Below, one piece after another: positions 6,422 to 16,087 of a stretch of 64,000 nucleotides of DNA. The translations under genes and the position numbers were made by a program. Below the pieces are notes generated by a model. The model searched no databases. It was not told where the DNA came from and saw nothing but the letters and a program-made list of their open reading frames with translations. The first letter of the stretch is position 1. Each line of letters starts with the position of its first letter. Source of the DNA: Terriglobia bacterium (GTDB lineage Bacteria; Acidobacteriota; Terriglobia; Terriglobales; Acidobacteriaceae); assembly GCA_020072645.1 (NCBI GenBank), contig JAIQGK010000003.1:1-64000 (forward strand). The letters are read 5' to 3'.

Positions 6422-9400
6422 ATGGTCAATTTTTTCATTCGAAGGCCGGTTTTTGCCACGGTATGCTCGCTGCTGATTGTGCTGGGCGGGGCCGTGTGCA
6501 TTCCCACGCTGCCAATCGCGCAATATCCCAACCTGACGCCACCTGCGGTCAGCGTGAGCGCTTTCTATACCGGCGCAAACTCACAGGCGGTGGAAACCAG
6601 CGTGACTACGCTGCTGGAGCAGGCCATCAACGGCGCGGAAGGCATGCGCTATATGAGTTCCACCAGCGGCAATGACGGCACGGCTTCCATCAACGCCACT
6701 TTTGACCTTGACCGCAACCTTGACGTGGCCGCCGTGGACGTACAGAACCGCGCGTCGAGCGCGCTGGGACGGCTGCCGATTGAAGTGCAGACGACGGGCG
6801 TCAGCATCACCAAAAATACCGGCTCATTTGTGGTGGCTTACGGTTTCTACGCCGACAACAAAGAATACGACAACCTTTTTATCAGCAACTACCTTGACCT
6901 TTACGTGCGCGACGCGATTAAGCGCGTGAAGGGCGTAGGCAACGTAATCATCTTTGGCGAGCGCAAGTATTCCATGCGGTTGTGGCTTGATCCGGTGCGT
7001 CTGGCCGCTCGCGGCCTTACCGCCAGTGATGTAACAGCAGCTTTGCGCGAGCAAAACGTCCAGGTAGCTGCGGGACAAGTGGGACAGCCGCCTGCCCCGC
7101 CGAACCAGTCTTACCAGATCAGCGTGCGCGCCGTGGGACGGTTGAGCGATCCTAAAGAGTTTGAACACATTGTGATCAAGCGCACGACGAATGGATCATT
7201 GATCGAATTGCGCGATGTGGGCCGCGCTGAGCTGGGTGCGGAAAGTTATGGCGGCCAGCTGCGTTACAACGGCCAGGACGCAATGGGCCTGGGTGTAATG
7301 CAACTCTCCAATGCCAATGCGTTGCAGGTGCGCCGCGACGTGCAGACTGAGATCGAGCAACTGGCCAAGCGATTCCCCAAGGGACTGAAATATCAGGTGG
7401 CGTTTGATACCACGCGCGCCGTAGGTGAATCCATTCGCGAAGTGCTGAAGACGCTGGCAGAAGCAATCCTGATCGTAATCGTCGTGATTTTTCTTTTCCT
7501 GCAAGGCTGGCGCAGCACGGTGATTCCCGCCATCACGATTCCTGTTTCTCTGGTTGGAACATTTATCTTTGCCAAGTTCTTCGGCTTCTCTATTAATACG
7601 CTTACGCTGTTTGGCATCACCCTGGCTACTGGCTTGGTCGTAGACGACGCCATTGTCGTGATCGAAAACGTGGAGCGCCATATAGAAGAAGGAGTGAGCG
7701 ATCCGCGAGAAGCCACGCGGATTGGCATGCGCGAAGTTACAGGCGCGGTAGTAGCGACGTCGCTTGTGCTGATCGCCGTGTTTGTGCCTGTGTCATTGTT
7801 CCCGGGCAGCACCGGCAGGCTCTATCAGCAGTTTGCGCTGACCATCGCTTTCTCCATTGCGATTTCAGCTTTCAACGCGCTCACGCTTTCACCGGCGCTG
7901 GCCGCTTTGCTGCTGCGCCCCCGTGAAGGCCGGCAGAATCGATTTTTTTCCGGAATCAACTCTGCTATCCATAAAGGGACCACCGGTTATCAGTCGATAC
8001 TTCACCGGCTCACCAACTGGCGTGCCGCGGTTGTAGTGGTTTTTATTTTGGGTCTGGCAGCCACGTTCTTTGTCTACCAGAAGGTTCCTACCAGCTTTGT
8101 GCCACAGGAAGACCAGGGATACTTTTTTGTGATTGTGCAGGCGCCGCCCGGAGCGTCATTGCAGTACACCACCAAAGTGATGGATCGCGCAGCGGCCATG
8201 GTGAGCGCGAACCATGACGTTGAAGGCGTCTTCTCCGTTCCGGGATTCAGCTTTACCGGCAGCGCCGCGAACCAGGGAATTATTTTTGCCAGCCTGAAAG
8301 ACATTAGCCAACGCGGCGGAAAAGACCACAGCGCTTTTGCGGTGCTGAATACGCTGCGCGGGCAGTTGATGAGCATTCATGAAGCGATAGTAATTGCCTT
8401 TGATCCGCCCGCCATTCAGGGCCTGGGTCAGTTTGGCGGCTTTGCTTATGAACTGCAGCAGACCAGTGGCGGCAGCCTGGACGATCTGGAATCCGTGGTG
8501 CACCAGATCATCGCCAAGGCGAACACACGGCCGGAGCTGGCGCATCCTTTATTTACCACGTTCACCGCGCGCGATCCTCAATTTGTGGTGCAGATTGACC
8601 GTGAAAAAGCCAAGAGCCTCAACGTCCCGTTTTCGCAGATCACTTCCGCGCTCCAGATCTACATGGGATCGCAATACGTGAACGACTTTGATTTCAACAA
8701 TCGTTCCTACCGCGTGATGGTGCAGGCGGACCAGCAATACCGCTCGCAGCCGCGCGACCTGCGGCAGTTTTACGTGCGGTCAGACGATAATCGCATGATC
8801 TCACTGGACAACCTGGTCACGGTGAAAGAAGGGACCAACGCCAGTGTGATCAACCATTACAATCTGTTCCGCAGCGTTGAAATTGATGGCAGCGCCGCTC
8901 CCGGGTATAGCTCCGGCCAGGCGATTCAGGCCATGGAAGATATCTCAAAAGAAGTCCTGCATCAGGGTTATTCGTTTGAATGGACTGGAATTTCACTGGA
9001 AGAAATACAGTCCGGTGCGCAAACCGTAATGCTCTTTGGCCTGGGCTTGCTGGTGGTGTACCTGACGCTCTCCGCGCAGTATGAGAGCTTTGTGCTGCCG
9101 TTTATTATTCTGCTGGCTGTGCCCATGGCGGTGCTGGGCGCGCTGCTGGCACAATCCATGCGCGGCCTGCAAAACGACGTCTACTGCCAGATAGGACTAG
9201 TGATGCTGATTGGCCTGGCCAGCAAGAACGCCATCTTGATCGTGGAATTTGCCGAACAGTTGCAGCATCGCGGGCTGAGCCTTGTGGACTCCGCGATTGA
9301 AGCTGCGCGGCTGCGGTTGCGGCCCATCCTGATGACCTCAATCGCGTTTATTCTGGGCGTGCTGCCACTGGTCTTTGCCAGCGGCGCGGGCGCAGCAGGG

Positions 9401-9562
9401 CGGCACTCCGTCGGAACGACAGTGTTTGGAGGAATGATCATCTCCACGTTCCTCAACCTCTTTATTATCCCAGTGCTTTATATTCTGGTGCGCGGATGGC
9501 TCCCGATGAAACTCAAGCCTGAACTGGTGGAAACGCAAGAGCTGGTGGAAAAGAGCGCGTAA
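6422..9562 (+). CDS. RND multidrug efflux pump, HAE1 family (AcrB/MexB-like)
   Basis: A 1046-residue inner-membrane proton-driven exporter of the usual family length. The start MVNFFIRRPVFATVCSLLIV is the typical first helix, followed by the porter region PIAQYPNLTPPAVSVSA. TM4 carries the proton-relay pair D408-D409 in GLVVDDAIVVIENVERH. The second half repeats the architecture, with the LFGLGLLVVYLTLSAQYESF helix and the conserved MTSIAFILGVLPLVFASGAGA segment and GTTVFGGM near the end. The gene forms an operon with the adaptor 149 bases upstream; its ATG at 6422 is preceded only by a weak AGGA. The tripartite system needs an outer-membrane channel encoded elsewhere. Substrates are probably hydrophobic drugs or solvents, by family. 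Confidence 0.95.
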   Translation: MVNFFIRRPVFATVCSLLIVLGGAVCIPTLPIAQYPNLTPPAVSVSAFYTGANSQAVETSVTTLLEQAINGAEGMRYMSSTSGNDGTASINATFDLDRNLDVAAVDVQNRASSALGRLPIEVQTTGVSITKNTGSFVVAYGFYADNKEYDNLFISNYLDLYVRDAIKRVKGVGNVIIFGERKYSMRLWLDPVRLAARGLTASDVTAALREQNVQVAAGQVGQPPAPPNQSYQISVRAVGRLSDPKEFEHIVIKRTTNGSLIELRDVGRAELGAESYGGQLRYNGQDAMGLGVMQLSNANALQVRRDVQTEIEQLAKRFPKGLKYQVAFDTTRAVGESIREVLKTLAEAILIVIVVIFLFLQGWRSTVIPAITIPVSLVGTFIFAKFFGFSINTLTLFGITLATGLVVDDAIVVIENVERHIEEGVSDPREATRIGMREVTGAVVATSLVLIAVFVPVSLFPGSTGRLYQQFALTIAFSIAISAFNALTLSPALAALLLRPREGRQNRFFSGINSAIHKGTTGYQSILHRLTNWRAAVVVVFILGLAATFFVYQKVPTSFVPQEDQGYFFVIVQAPPGASLQYTTKVMDRAAAMVSANHDVEGVFSVPGFSFTGSAANQGIIFASLKDISQRGGKDHSAFAVLNTLRGQLMSIHEAIVIAFDPPAIQGLGQFGGFAYELQQTSGGSLDDLESVVHQIIAKANTRPELAHPLFTTFTARDPQFVVQIDREKAKSLNVPFSQITSALQIYMGSQYVNDFDFNNRSYRVMVQADQQYRSQPRDLRQFYVRSDDNRMISLDNLVTVKEGTNASVINHYNLFRSVEIDGSAAPGYSSGQAIQAMEDISKEVLHQGYSFEWTGISLEEIQSGAQTVMLFGLGLLVVYLTLSAQYESFVLPFIILLAVPMAVLGALLAQSMRGLQNDVYCQIGLVMLIGLASKNAILIVEFAEQLQHRGLSLVDSAIEAARLRLRPILMTSIAFILGVLPLVFASGAGAAGRHSVGTTVFGGMIISTFLNLFIIPVLYILVRGWLPMKLKPELVETQELVEKSA

Positions 9563-9632
9563 AGCCCGGAATGGCAACGCTTACCAAGCCCAATCGCCTT
9601 GAGTCTAATTTGAGACCACAGGAAACCTGCCG

Positions 9633-10364
9633 ATGAAAACATTCGCTCTGCTGTTTCTGCTTGTTGCCACTTCAGCCGCTACGTTTGCGAGCGCAAAACC
9701 GGAAAAGCAAACTATCGCATCTATGGGTGCGGAACGGACTTACTATACGTTTGTGCCGGAAAAACTTACCGCGCCGGCACCATTGCTGTTGCTTCTGCAC
9801 GGCTCTGGCCGTGACGGAATGTCACAAATCAACGAATGGAAAGACCTGGCGGAGAAAGAAGGCATCATCCTTGTCGCGCCTGACTCGGCAAACTCGCGCG
9901 AGTGGAGCATGAACACCGATGGTCCTGAATTTCTTCACGACATCGTGGAAGCGGTCCGCGCAAAGCATTCTGTTGATGGCGCCCGTTTATATATTTTTGG
10001 CCATTCCGCCGGCGCGGTTTTTGCTTTGTATATGGGGGGGATGGAGTCCAGATACTTTGCCGCAACGGGAGTCCATGCGGGCGCGATTGCTGAAGACTTC
10101 TATCCCACTCTGGATGTCGCGAAGCGCAAGATTCCCATCACCATATGGGTCGGCACGGAAGATCCGTACTTTAAACCGCCGCTGGTAAAAGCCACACAGA
10201 CTGAGTTGAACAAACACGGCTTTGACGCCAAGGTAATCGAAATCAAAGGGCACGACCACAACTATTACGCGGTATCGAAAGAACTGAATCCACAAATCTG
10301 GGATTTTTTACGCAGCAACAAGCTGGATGGAGAAGCGAACTGGCAGGTTTATCAACGTAAATAA
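9633..10364 (+). CDS. exported esterase of the PHB-depolymerase/LpqC type
   Basis: A 243-residue protein with a signal peptide (MKTFALLFLLVATSAATFASA) and AGGAAA before the ATG. The alpha/beta hydrolase core shows LLLLLHGSGRDG (oxyanion hole), the nucleophile elbow GHSAGA with its Ser, an acid in WVGTEDPYF and a His in IKGHDHNYY. This layout belongs to the poly(3-hydroxybutyrate) depolymerase-like/LpqC esterases, which usually act on acyl or feruloyl esters outside the cytoplasm. It is short for the family and lacks substrate-binding domains. It follows the efflux pump by 70 bases and could be read through from it. The actual substrate is unknown. Confidence 0.8.
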   Translation: MKTFALLFLLVATSAATFASAKPEKQTIASMGAERTYYTFVPEKLTAPAPLLLLLHGSGRDGMSQINEWKDLAEKEGIILVAPDSANSREWSMNTDGPEFLHDIVEAVRAKHSVDGARLYIFGHSAGAVFALYMGGMESRYFAATGVHAGAIAEDFYPTLDVAKRKIPITIWVGTEDPYFKPPLVKATQTELNKHGFDAKVIEIKGHDHNYYAVSKELNPQIWDFLRSNKLDGEANWQVYQRK

Positions 10365-10405
10365 AATCGGACGGCTGAAGATTTCTTCAAAACAAGAGAG
10401 GCGCT

Positions 10406-13045
10406 TCAGGTACGCAAAGGAGTGGCCATCAGGGTTTGGACCTTGCCTGCAAGGTCCTTCAGAGAATACGGCTTCTGAAGAAAAAACACGCCTTGCTTGG
10501 AAATGCCATTTTGCAGAACGATGTCGTCTGTATATCCGGAAACGTAAAGAAGCCGGGTGTTCGGCCTGAGTTGCAGCAACCGGTCGGCAAATTCGCGACC
10601 GCTCATTTTTGGCATCACCACGTCTGTAATGACCAGGTCAATCTGGCCGGCAGCCTTCAAAAGACCCAGCGCTTCCGGACCGCTGCCGGCGCATGTAACG
10701 GAATAGCCGAGCGCAGTCAGGAATTCGGCGTTAACGTTTCGCAAATCCATCTCGTCTTCCACCAGCAGGATGCCGCCATTGCCTCTCTTCATTTCCTGCG
10801 GACTGGCTTCGCTGGCGCTGGGAGCGTCAGAGACCGCTACCGGCAGCAGAATATTGACCTGTGTCCCTTTTCGGGGACTGGACTCAATTACGATCTCACC
10901 GTGGCATTGCTGGACGATGCCATACACGGTGGCAAGTCCGAGTCCGGTGCCGCGTCCGACCTCTTTCGTCGTGTAGAAAGGCTCAAAGGCATGCAAGCGC
11001 GTCTCTTCATCCATGCCAATGCCGGTATCGCGAATGCGTATGGCCACGTATTGACCGATCGCGACATTGCCAGAGGAAGTGAGCGCCGGACGTAGCACGT
11101 CTTCTGTGGTCACAAATATCTGGCCGCCCGCGGGCATTGCGTCGCGTGAATTGATGACGATGTTGAAGATGATCTGTTCGAAGTGTGTCTTGTCGATCAC
11201 CACAGTCCCCGTGGCGCGCAGGTCCACTGAGAGTTCAATGTCCTCCCCAATCAGCCGGGGAAGAATGGCGGTAAGCTCCTGAAGAGCTTCTCCGGTTTGC
11301 AGCGGTACGGGCCGCACGATTTCCTTGCGGCTGAAGGTGAGCAGTTGCCGGGTAAGGCCGCTGGCGCGTTGCGTGGTATCAATAATCTTGCTGCAATAGC
11401 GGCGCAGGCCCTCGGCGCTTTCCAGTTTGGCTTCCAGCAGTTCAGCATAGCCGCCAATCACTCCCAGCAGATTGTTGAAGTCATGCGCAACGCCTCCGGC
11501 CAGCCGGCCCAGGGCTTCCATTTTTTGCGCACGGAGGAATTTTGCTTCAAGGGCGCGCTGTTCCGTCTGGTCGAGTTGCATGCCAAAGATGCATTCCTTG
11601 TCGCCGATGCGCACCAGAGTAGCGAAGTACAGGGCAATGTGCTCAACTCCGTTTGCATCCCTAAATCTGATTTCCAGGTTTTGCACCGCTCCTTCTGCCC
11701 GGAGTCTCCGGTAGAACTCGTCGCGGTGGCTTTGCGAGTTCCAGAGGCCCAATTCAACCCCCGATTTTCCTATGACCTTTTCCGCAGGCAGGCCCAGCAT
11801 TCGCAGCAAACTCTCATTCACGTTGAGGAAGACGCCATCCAGCGTCACAATGCCGCAACCCACCGGGCTCTGGCGGAAAACGGTGGCAAACCTCTCCTCT
11901 GACTGCTTCAGCGCAATCTCGCTCTGCTTTCTTTCGGTTATATCAATGGCCGTGCCTTCAATGAAGCTGTTGCCGTCCGGGCCCTTGACGATGGTGGCGC
12001 GTTCGAGTATCCAGAACACCGTGCCATCCTGACGTCGTTGCTTGCATTCGTAGTTCAGCACCTGCCCCTCGCGTCCTAGGTCAATCAGAAATTGCTCGCG
12101 CTGCTCCGGTTCGGAATAAAAAAACACCGCTGAACACTCAAGCGCCTGTTCCTTGGACTGGAATCCGTACATCCTGAGAAAGGCGCTGTTGCAATTCAAC
12201 AACCTGCCTTCTGGACTGGAAACATAGACCGCAGCAAGGTTGTTTTCAAAAAGGACCTGATATTGGAGCGCCACGGTGGAAGCCACGTAAGTCTGGTTCT
12301 CAAACAGCGTCAGAATCATTCCAAAAGCCACGAAACATTTTGGCAAGTCCCAGAAAGAACTTCCTGGATCAGGCCCCGTACCGAGCGCAGAAAGAATGGC
12401 CGACAAGGGAAAAACGCAGCCCCAGGCCATAAACGCAGCGGAAGTCAGGATGACTCCTGGGGAGAACCTGCGAAAATGGCGGAAGTAGACCAAGCCGGTC
12501 ACGTAAAAGAACCCAAAGAGGTAAAAATTCATTCCGTGCCGCAAAGTTCCATGCATGGCCTGTTGCGCGGCCCATCCCCCGTAGGGGGCCAGAAGAAGTA
12601 ACGAATACAGGTATGGGCTCCGCCAGCCGTAGTAGCGTATCGCCTGGATCATGCCGTAACCAATGCTGATGAAGAGCAGGGAAAGGTAAATCCACGGAGT
12701 ACGAACATGAAGCAGCAAGATGGTGAGATAGAGCACGGCCGCCGCGCTCACGAACAAAACAAACCCAATCCGTCTGCGCCGCCAGATGAAAACTTCAGAC
12801 ACGGAAAGCAGAAAGAACGTCCCGGCAATAATCAGTGTGCAAACCTTGATCCACGACGTGAAAGGCGCCAGGCGGGGAAAGTCTGCGCTGAAAGCAGGAG
12901 CGGCAAAATGGACCAGGATCGCGATCCAACCCAGCATCCATAAGCGAGTCCTTTTTTGACGGTCCCGTAAGTAGATCCAGGCAAACAGTGATACCAGGAC
13001 GCTGATAATGCTAAAGGCAACGAGTGCTTCAAACCGCGAAGACAT
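10406..13045 (-). CDS. membrane-bound hybrid sensor histidine kinase
   Basis: An 879-residue sensor. Residues 1-245 contain about seven or eight hydrophobic helices, forming an integral membrane sensor. Two PAS domains follow (about 255-375, ending DITERKQSE, and 383-495). The HisKA helix carries the phosphorylation site H521 in AGGVAHDFNNLL. The ATPase domain has the N box NIVINSRDAM, G1 DTGIGM and G2 GRGTGLGL. A fused C-terminal receiver domain has LLVEDE, phospho-acceptor D808 in VITDVVMP and the KPYSLKDL lysine. It therefore phosphorylates itself and relays to its own receiver, probably onward to an unlinked phosphotransferase or regulator: there is no output domain and no response regulator next door. 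It converges with the esterase gene, 41 bases away. Confidence 0.92.
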   Translation of the reverse strand: MSSRFEALVAFSIISVLVSLFAWIYLRDRQKRTRLWMLGWIAILVHFAAPAFSADFPRLAPFTSWIKVCTLIIAGTFFLLSVSEVFIWRRRRIGFVLFVSAAAVLYLTILLLHVRTPWIYLSLLFISIGYGMIQAIRYYGWRSPYLYSLLLLAPYGGWAAQQAMHGTLRHGMNFYLFGFFYVTGLVYFRHFRRFSPGVILTSAAFMAWGCVFPLSAILSALGTGPDPGSSFWDLPKCFVAFGMILTLFENQTYVASTVALQYQVLFENNLAAVYVSSPEGRLLNCNSAFLRMYGFQSKEQALECSAVFFYSEPEQREQFLIDLGREGQVLNYECKQRRQDGTVFWILERATIVKGPDGNSFIEGTAIDITERKQSEIALKQSEERFATVFRQSPVGCGIVTLDGVFLNVNESLLRMLGLPAEKVIGKSGVELGLWNSQSHRDEFYRRLRAEGAVQNLEIRFRDANGVEHIALYFATLVRIGDKECIFGMQLDQTEQRALEAKFLRAQKMEALGRLAGGVAHDFNNLLGVIGGYAELLEAKLESAEGLRRYCSKIIDTTQRASGLTRQLLTFSRKEIVRPVPLQTGEALQELTAILPRLIGEDIELSVDLRATGTVVIDKTHFEQIIFNIVINSRDAMPAGGQIFVTTEDVLRPALTSSGNVAIGQYVAIRIRDTGIGMDEETRLHAFEPFYTTKEVGRGTGLGLATVYGIVQQCHGEIVIESSPRKGTQVNILLPVAVSDAPSASEASPQEMKRGNGGILLVEDEMDLRNVNAEFLTALGYSVTCAGSGPEALGLLKAAGQIDLVITDVVMPKMSGREFADRLLQLRPNTRLLYVSGYTDDIVLQNGISKQGVFFLQKPYSLKDLAGKVQTLMATPLRT

Positions 13046-13280
13046 AAAGCAGCCTGCAACTTCTATCCCAGGTCAGGGCCAAAACCTGGAGATCCTTGAA
13101 AAACGCTTTAAAGATGACAGGATGATAAGAATTATCTAATAAAGAACTGCTGGTGAACTCGCCATTGTTGAGAGACAAAATACCACCATTTCTATTTGTG
13201 TGCGGATTTATATTTCTATCAAGGCGGCGCGAAACCCCAGGCCCGTGAATACGGTTTGATCTTCGCAACCCTGCAAAAAA

Positions 13281-14531
13281 TTACCGCTTTTTGTCTGGCT
13301 TTTCCGCAGGATTCTCATGGACGCGCTCACGAAAGCTGCCGCCCATGGTCTTGGCCAGAAAGATTGCGGAGTCGCCGTATTTATCGCGCAGCCGATCAGA
13401 GGCGGATAGAGCGCGCGCCCATTTTTGTTTTTTGTCCCCTTCCAGCAAGTCCATCTGTTCCGGAAGGTCTTCAAAGTTTGATGCCTGCACCCCCAGCAGG
13501 CGCACTGCGCGACGCGGCTCCCAGTTGGCATGGAACAGCTTTGCGATGGCCGAAAAAATTTCCATATCCATTTGCGTGGGGCTGTTGAGCGAATGCGCCC
13601 GGGTGATGGTGGTGAAATCTGAATAGCGCAGCTTGAGTTGCAGCGTGCGGGCAATAAAGTTCTGTTCGCGCAAGCGGCGGCCCACTTTTTCCGACAAGTG
13701 CGCCAGCGTAGGCTCAATCTTGCCGAGTTCGGCTGTGTCGCGATCAAAGGTGTGTTCATGGCTGATGGATTTTGCCTGCCACTCTTCGCCCACGTCGCCT
13801 TCAAACCATGCACCCGCATCTTCACCGCGTGCTTTGCCGGCCAGCGTCGGGCCCCATTTGCCGAAATTTTCTTCCAGAACCCGCTCTTCCACCTTGAGCA
13901 GATCGCCAATGTAAACAATGCCGATATCATTGAGCCGCGCTTTGGTGACCTTGCCCACGCCCGGAATTTTGCCAACATCCAGCGGCGCAAGAAAACTCTG
14001 CTCCTGCCCGGCCAGCACATACAGGACGCCGTTGGGCTTGGCTTTATCTGAACTGATTTTTGCCATGAGCCTTGAGCTGCCAATCCCGATGGAACAATTC
14101 AGCCCGGTGCGTTCTTTCATCTGCTGATGCAGCTTATGCGCGGAGAGCAGTGGCGGCCCGTGCAGGCGCTCCGTACCCGTCATGTCCAGATAGGCCTCGT
14201 CAATGGAAGCCATCTCCACCGCGGGCGAGAAGTCATGCAGCACTTCCCGCGACTTGTGCGAGTATTCGCGATAAAGATCGGGATGACCATCGACAAAGAT
14301 GGCGTGCGGACACTGCTTCGCTGCTGTCCGCAGCGGCATGGCCGAATGCACGCCAAACTTGCGCGCTTCATACGACGCGGCCGACACTACGCCTCGCTCA
14401 TCCCGCTGGCCGCCAACCACCACGGCCTTGCCTTTCAGCGCCGGATTAAACAGCTCTTCCACGGAGACAAAGAAAGCGTCCATATCGACGTGAAAGATGA
14501 TTCGCCGGACCGTTGAATCTGCAGGTGTCAC
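13281..14531 (-). CDS. dinB: DNA polymerase IV (Y-family, translesion)
   Basis: A 416-residue Y-family polymerase. The metal-binding aspartates lie in FHVDMDAFFVSVEE (D16 and D18) and in ASIDEAYLDMTG (D111, with E112). GIGSSRLMAKISSDKAKPNG and the helix-hairpin-helix IPGVGKVTKARL complete the palm and thumb, and the little-finger domain occupies the last third. The start is a GTG at 14531; the next internal Met lies inside the first catalytic motif, so it cannot be the start. The enzyme copies past damaged bases without proofreading. The gene diverges from egtB across 245 bases; I saw no convincing LexA-type box there, so SOS control is not supported by sequence. Confidence 0.93.
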   Translation of the reverse strand: MTPADSTVRRIIFHVDMDAFFVSVEELFNPALKGKAVVVGGQRDERGVVSAASYEARKFGVHSAMPLRTAAKQCPHAIFVDGHPDLYREYSHKSREVLHDFSPAVEMASIDEAYLDMTGTERLHGPPLLSAHKLHQQMKERTGLNCSIGIGSSRLMAKISSDKAKPNGVLYVLAGQEQSFLAPLDVGKIPGVGKVTKARLNDIGIVYIGDLLKVEERVLEENFGKWGPTLAGKARGEDAGAWFEGDVGEEWQAKSISHEHTFDRDTAELGKIEPTLAHLSEKVGRRLREQNFIARTLQLKLRYSDFTTITRAHSLNSPTQMDMEIFSAIAKLFHANWEPRRAVRLLGVQASNFEDLPEQMDLLEGDKKQKWARALSASDRLRDKYGDSAIFLAKTMGGSFRERVHENPAEKPDKKR

Positions 14532-14776
14532 ATTCTTGAAGATACACCAGCCTGGCTGTAACTTTCGTTAAATTTTCACTCGGTGGGCGGAATGGGCGAT
14601 TTTCGGCCATAGGGAGCTTGGCCATTAACCTCAGGTCAATCACCGCGACAAAATCGAAACTTTGAATCAGCCTTGCGCATCATATGTTGACGGTCTTTTG
14701 TTGTGCCCAAGGTGCATTTTGTGGGCCAAAGATTTACTATGTCTGCCCTGTTGGTTTGAGTGACAGGATTCCCCCT

Positions 14777-16087
14777 ATGGCTCACCTGAAATCGGTTTTG
14801 ACATTTCCGCCCGCGTCGGCCGAAGAGCGCGCCCTGGCGTCGCTCGCCAGCCAGTATGTTTCCGTGCGCCAGCAGACGGACGCGCTCGCTGCCCCACTGA
14901 CTCCCGAAGATTTAATGGTGCAGTCCTGTCCGGAAGCGAGCCCGGGCAAGTGGCATCTGGCGCATACCAGTTGGTTCTTTGAGACGTTTATTCTTTCCAG
15001 CCATCTGCCAGGGTACCGATCTTTCCATCCGCAGTTTCGCGATCTATTTAATTCTTATTACAACGCGGTTGGCCAGCAGCCGGAAAAGGCTCTGCGCAAT
15101 ACCTTCTCGCGTCCTGCGCTGGAAGAAATCCGGAAGTATCGCGCGCACGTGGATGAACACATGCGCAAGCTGCTGCAATCAGGCGCGGTGGCCGCGGAAG
15201 CGCAGAAACTTGTAACGTTGGGGCTGAACCATGAGCAACAGCATCAGGAACTGATCGTTACCGATATCAAGCATGGGTTCTGGAGCAACCCACTGCATCC
15301 GGCATATCAGACGGCAGTGGCAGCGCCGACTACTGACAGCGCGCCGCAGCAGAAGCCGCAGCTTTATCCTGAAGGGCTGTATGAGATTGGCGCTGAAGGC
15401 GAGTCGTTCTATTTCGATAATGAAGGCTCGCGACACAAAGTTTTTCTGCGCCCATTCCGCTTTGCCATGCGCCTCGCAACGTGCGGCGAATATATCTCCT
15501 TCATGGAAGACGCCGGCTATTCGCGGCCTGAACTGTGGCTCTCTGACGGCTGGAAGGCCGTGCAGACGCATCGCTGGAAAGCGCCGCTATATTGGGAAAA
15601 ATCTGGCGGGAAGTGGATCCAGTTCACCTGCTCCGGCATGCGCAACGTGGAAGAAGCCGAGCCGGTCTGCCATGTGAGTTATTACGAAGCCGACGCGTTT
15701 GCCCGCTGGGCCGGTGCCCGCCTCCCTACCGAGTTTGAGTGGGAAGTGGCCGCAAGCCGAGTCCCCACCGTCGAGGGCAATCTTTTGGAGAACGGCAGGT
15801 TTCATCCCGTAGCGGCTCCTATGTCGCTGGAGAACGGTGTGCCGCTCCAACTCTTTGGCGATGTCTGGGAGTGGACGGCAAGCGCCTATCTTCCATATCC
15901 CGGCTATAAGCCCGCTGCCGGCGCGCTGGGTGAATACAACGGCAAATTCATGAGCGGACAGATGGTCCTGCGTGGCGGATCGTGCGCCACGCCGCGCTCG
16001 CACATTCGCGCCACGTACCGCAATTTTTTCCCTCCAGAAACACGCTGGCAATTTTCCGGAATAAGGCTGGCTGACGATGGCAGTTAA
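14777..16087 (+). CDS. egtB: ergothioneine sulfoxide synthase EgtB
   Basis: A 436-residue iron enzyme that joins trimethyl-histidine (hercynine) to a sulfur donor thiol with oxygen, the key step of ergothioneine synthesis. The N-terminal DinB-like domain holds the iron ligands: a His in HLAHTSWFFE (about residue 63) and the pair in LNHEQQHQEL (H152, H156, plus E158). The C-terminal formylglycine-synthase-like domain includes RLPTEFEWEVAA, DVWEWTASAY and the closing RGGSCATPRSHIRATYRNF. The frame opens at 14684, but the ATG at 14777 with AGGA upstream is chosen because homologues start near here. It overlaps egtD by 11 bases, so the two are translated together. No egtA, egtC or egtE is adjacent. 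Confidence 0.92.
   Translation: MAHLKSVLTFPPASAEERALASLASQYVSVRQQTDALAAPLTPEDLMVQSCPEASPGKWHLAHTSWFFETFILSSHLPGYRSFHPQFRDLFNSYYNAVGQQPEKALRNTFSRPALEEIRKYRAHVDEHMRKLLQSGAVAAEAQKLVTLGLNHEQQHQELIVTDIKHGFWSNPLHPAYQTAVAAPTTDSAPQQKPQLYPEGLYEIGAEGESFYFDNEGSRHKVFLRPFRFAMRLATCGEYISFMEDAGYSRPELWLSDGWKAVQTHRWKAPLYWEKSGGKWIQFTCSGMRNVEEAEPVCHVSYYEADAFARWAGARLPTEFEWEVAASRVPTVEGNLLENGRFHPVAAPMSLENGVPLQLFGDVWEWTASAYLPYPGYKPAAGALGEYNGKFMSGQMVLRGGSCATPRSHIRATYRNFFPPETRWQFSGIRLADDGS

Noticed and set aside
13208-14083. Minus-strand frame of 291 codons overlapping dinB
   Set aside because: It is a shifted frame of the DNA polymerase IV gene with a composition typical of a shadow; dinB has all catalytic motifs.
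14532-14776. LexA/SOS box between dinB and egtB
   Set aside because: No convincing dyad of a known LexA type was seen in the 245 bases.
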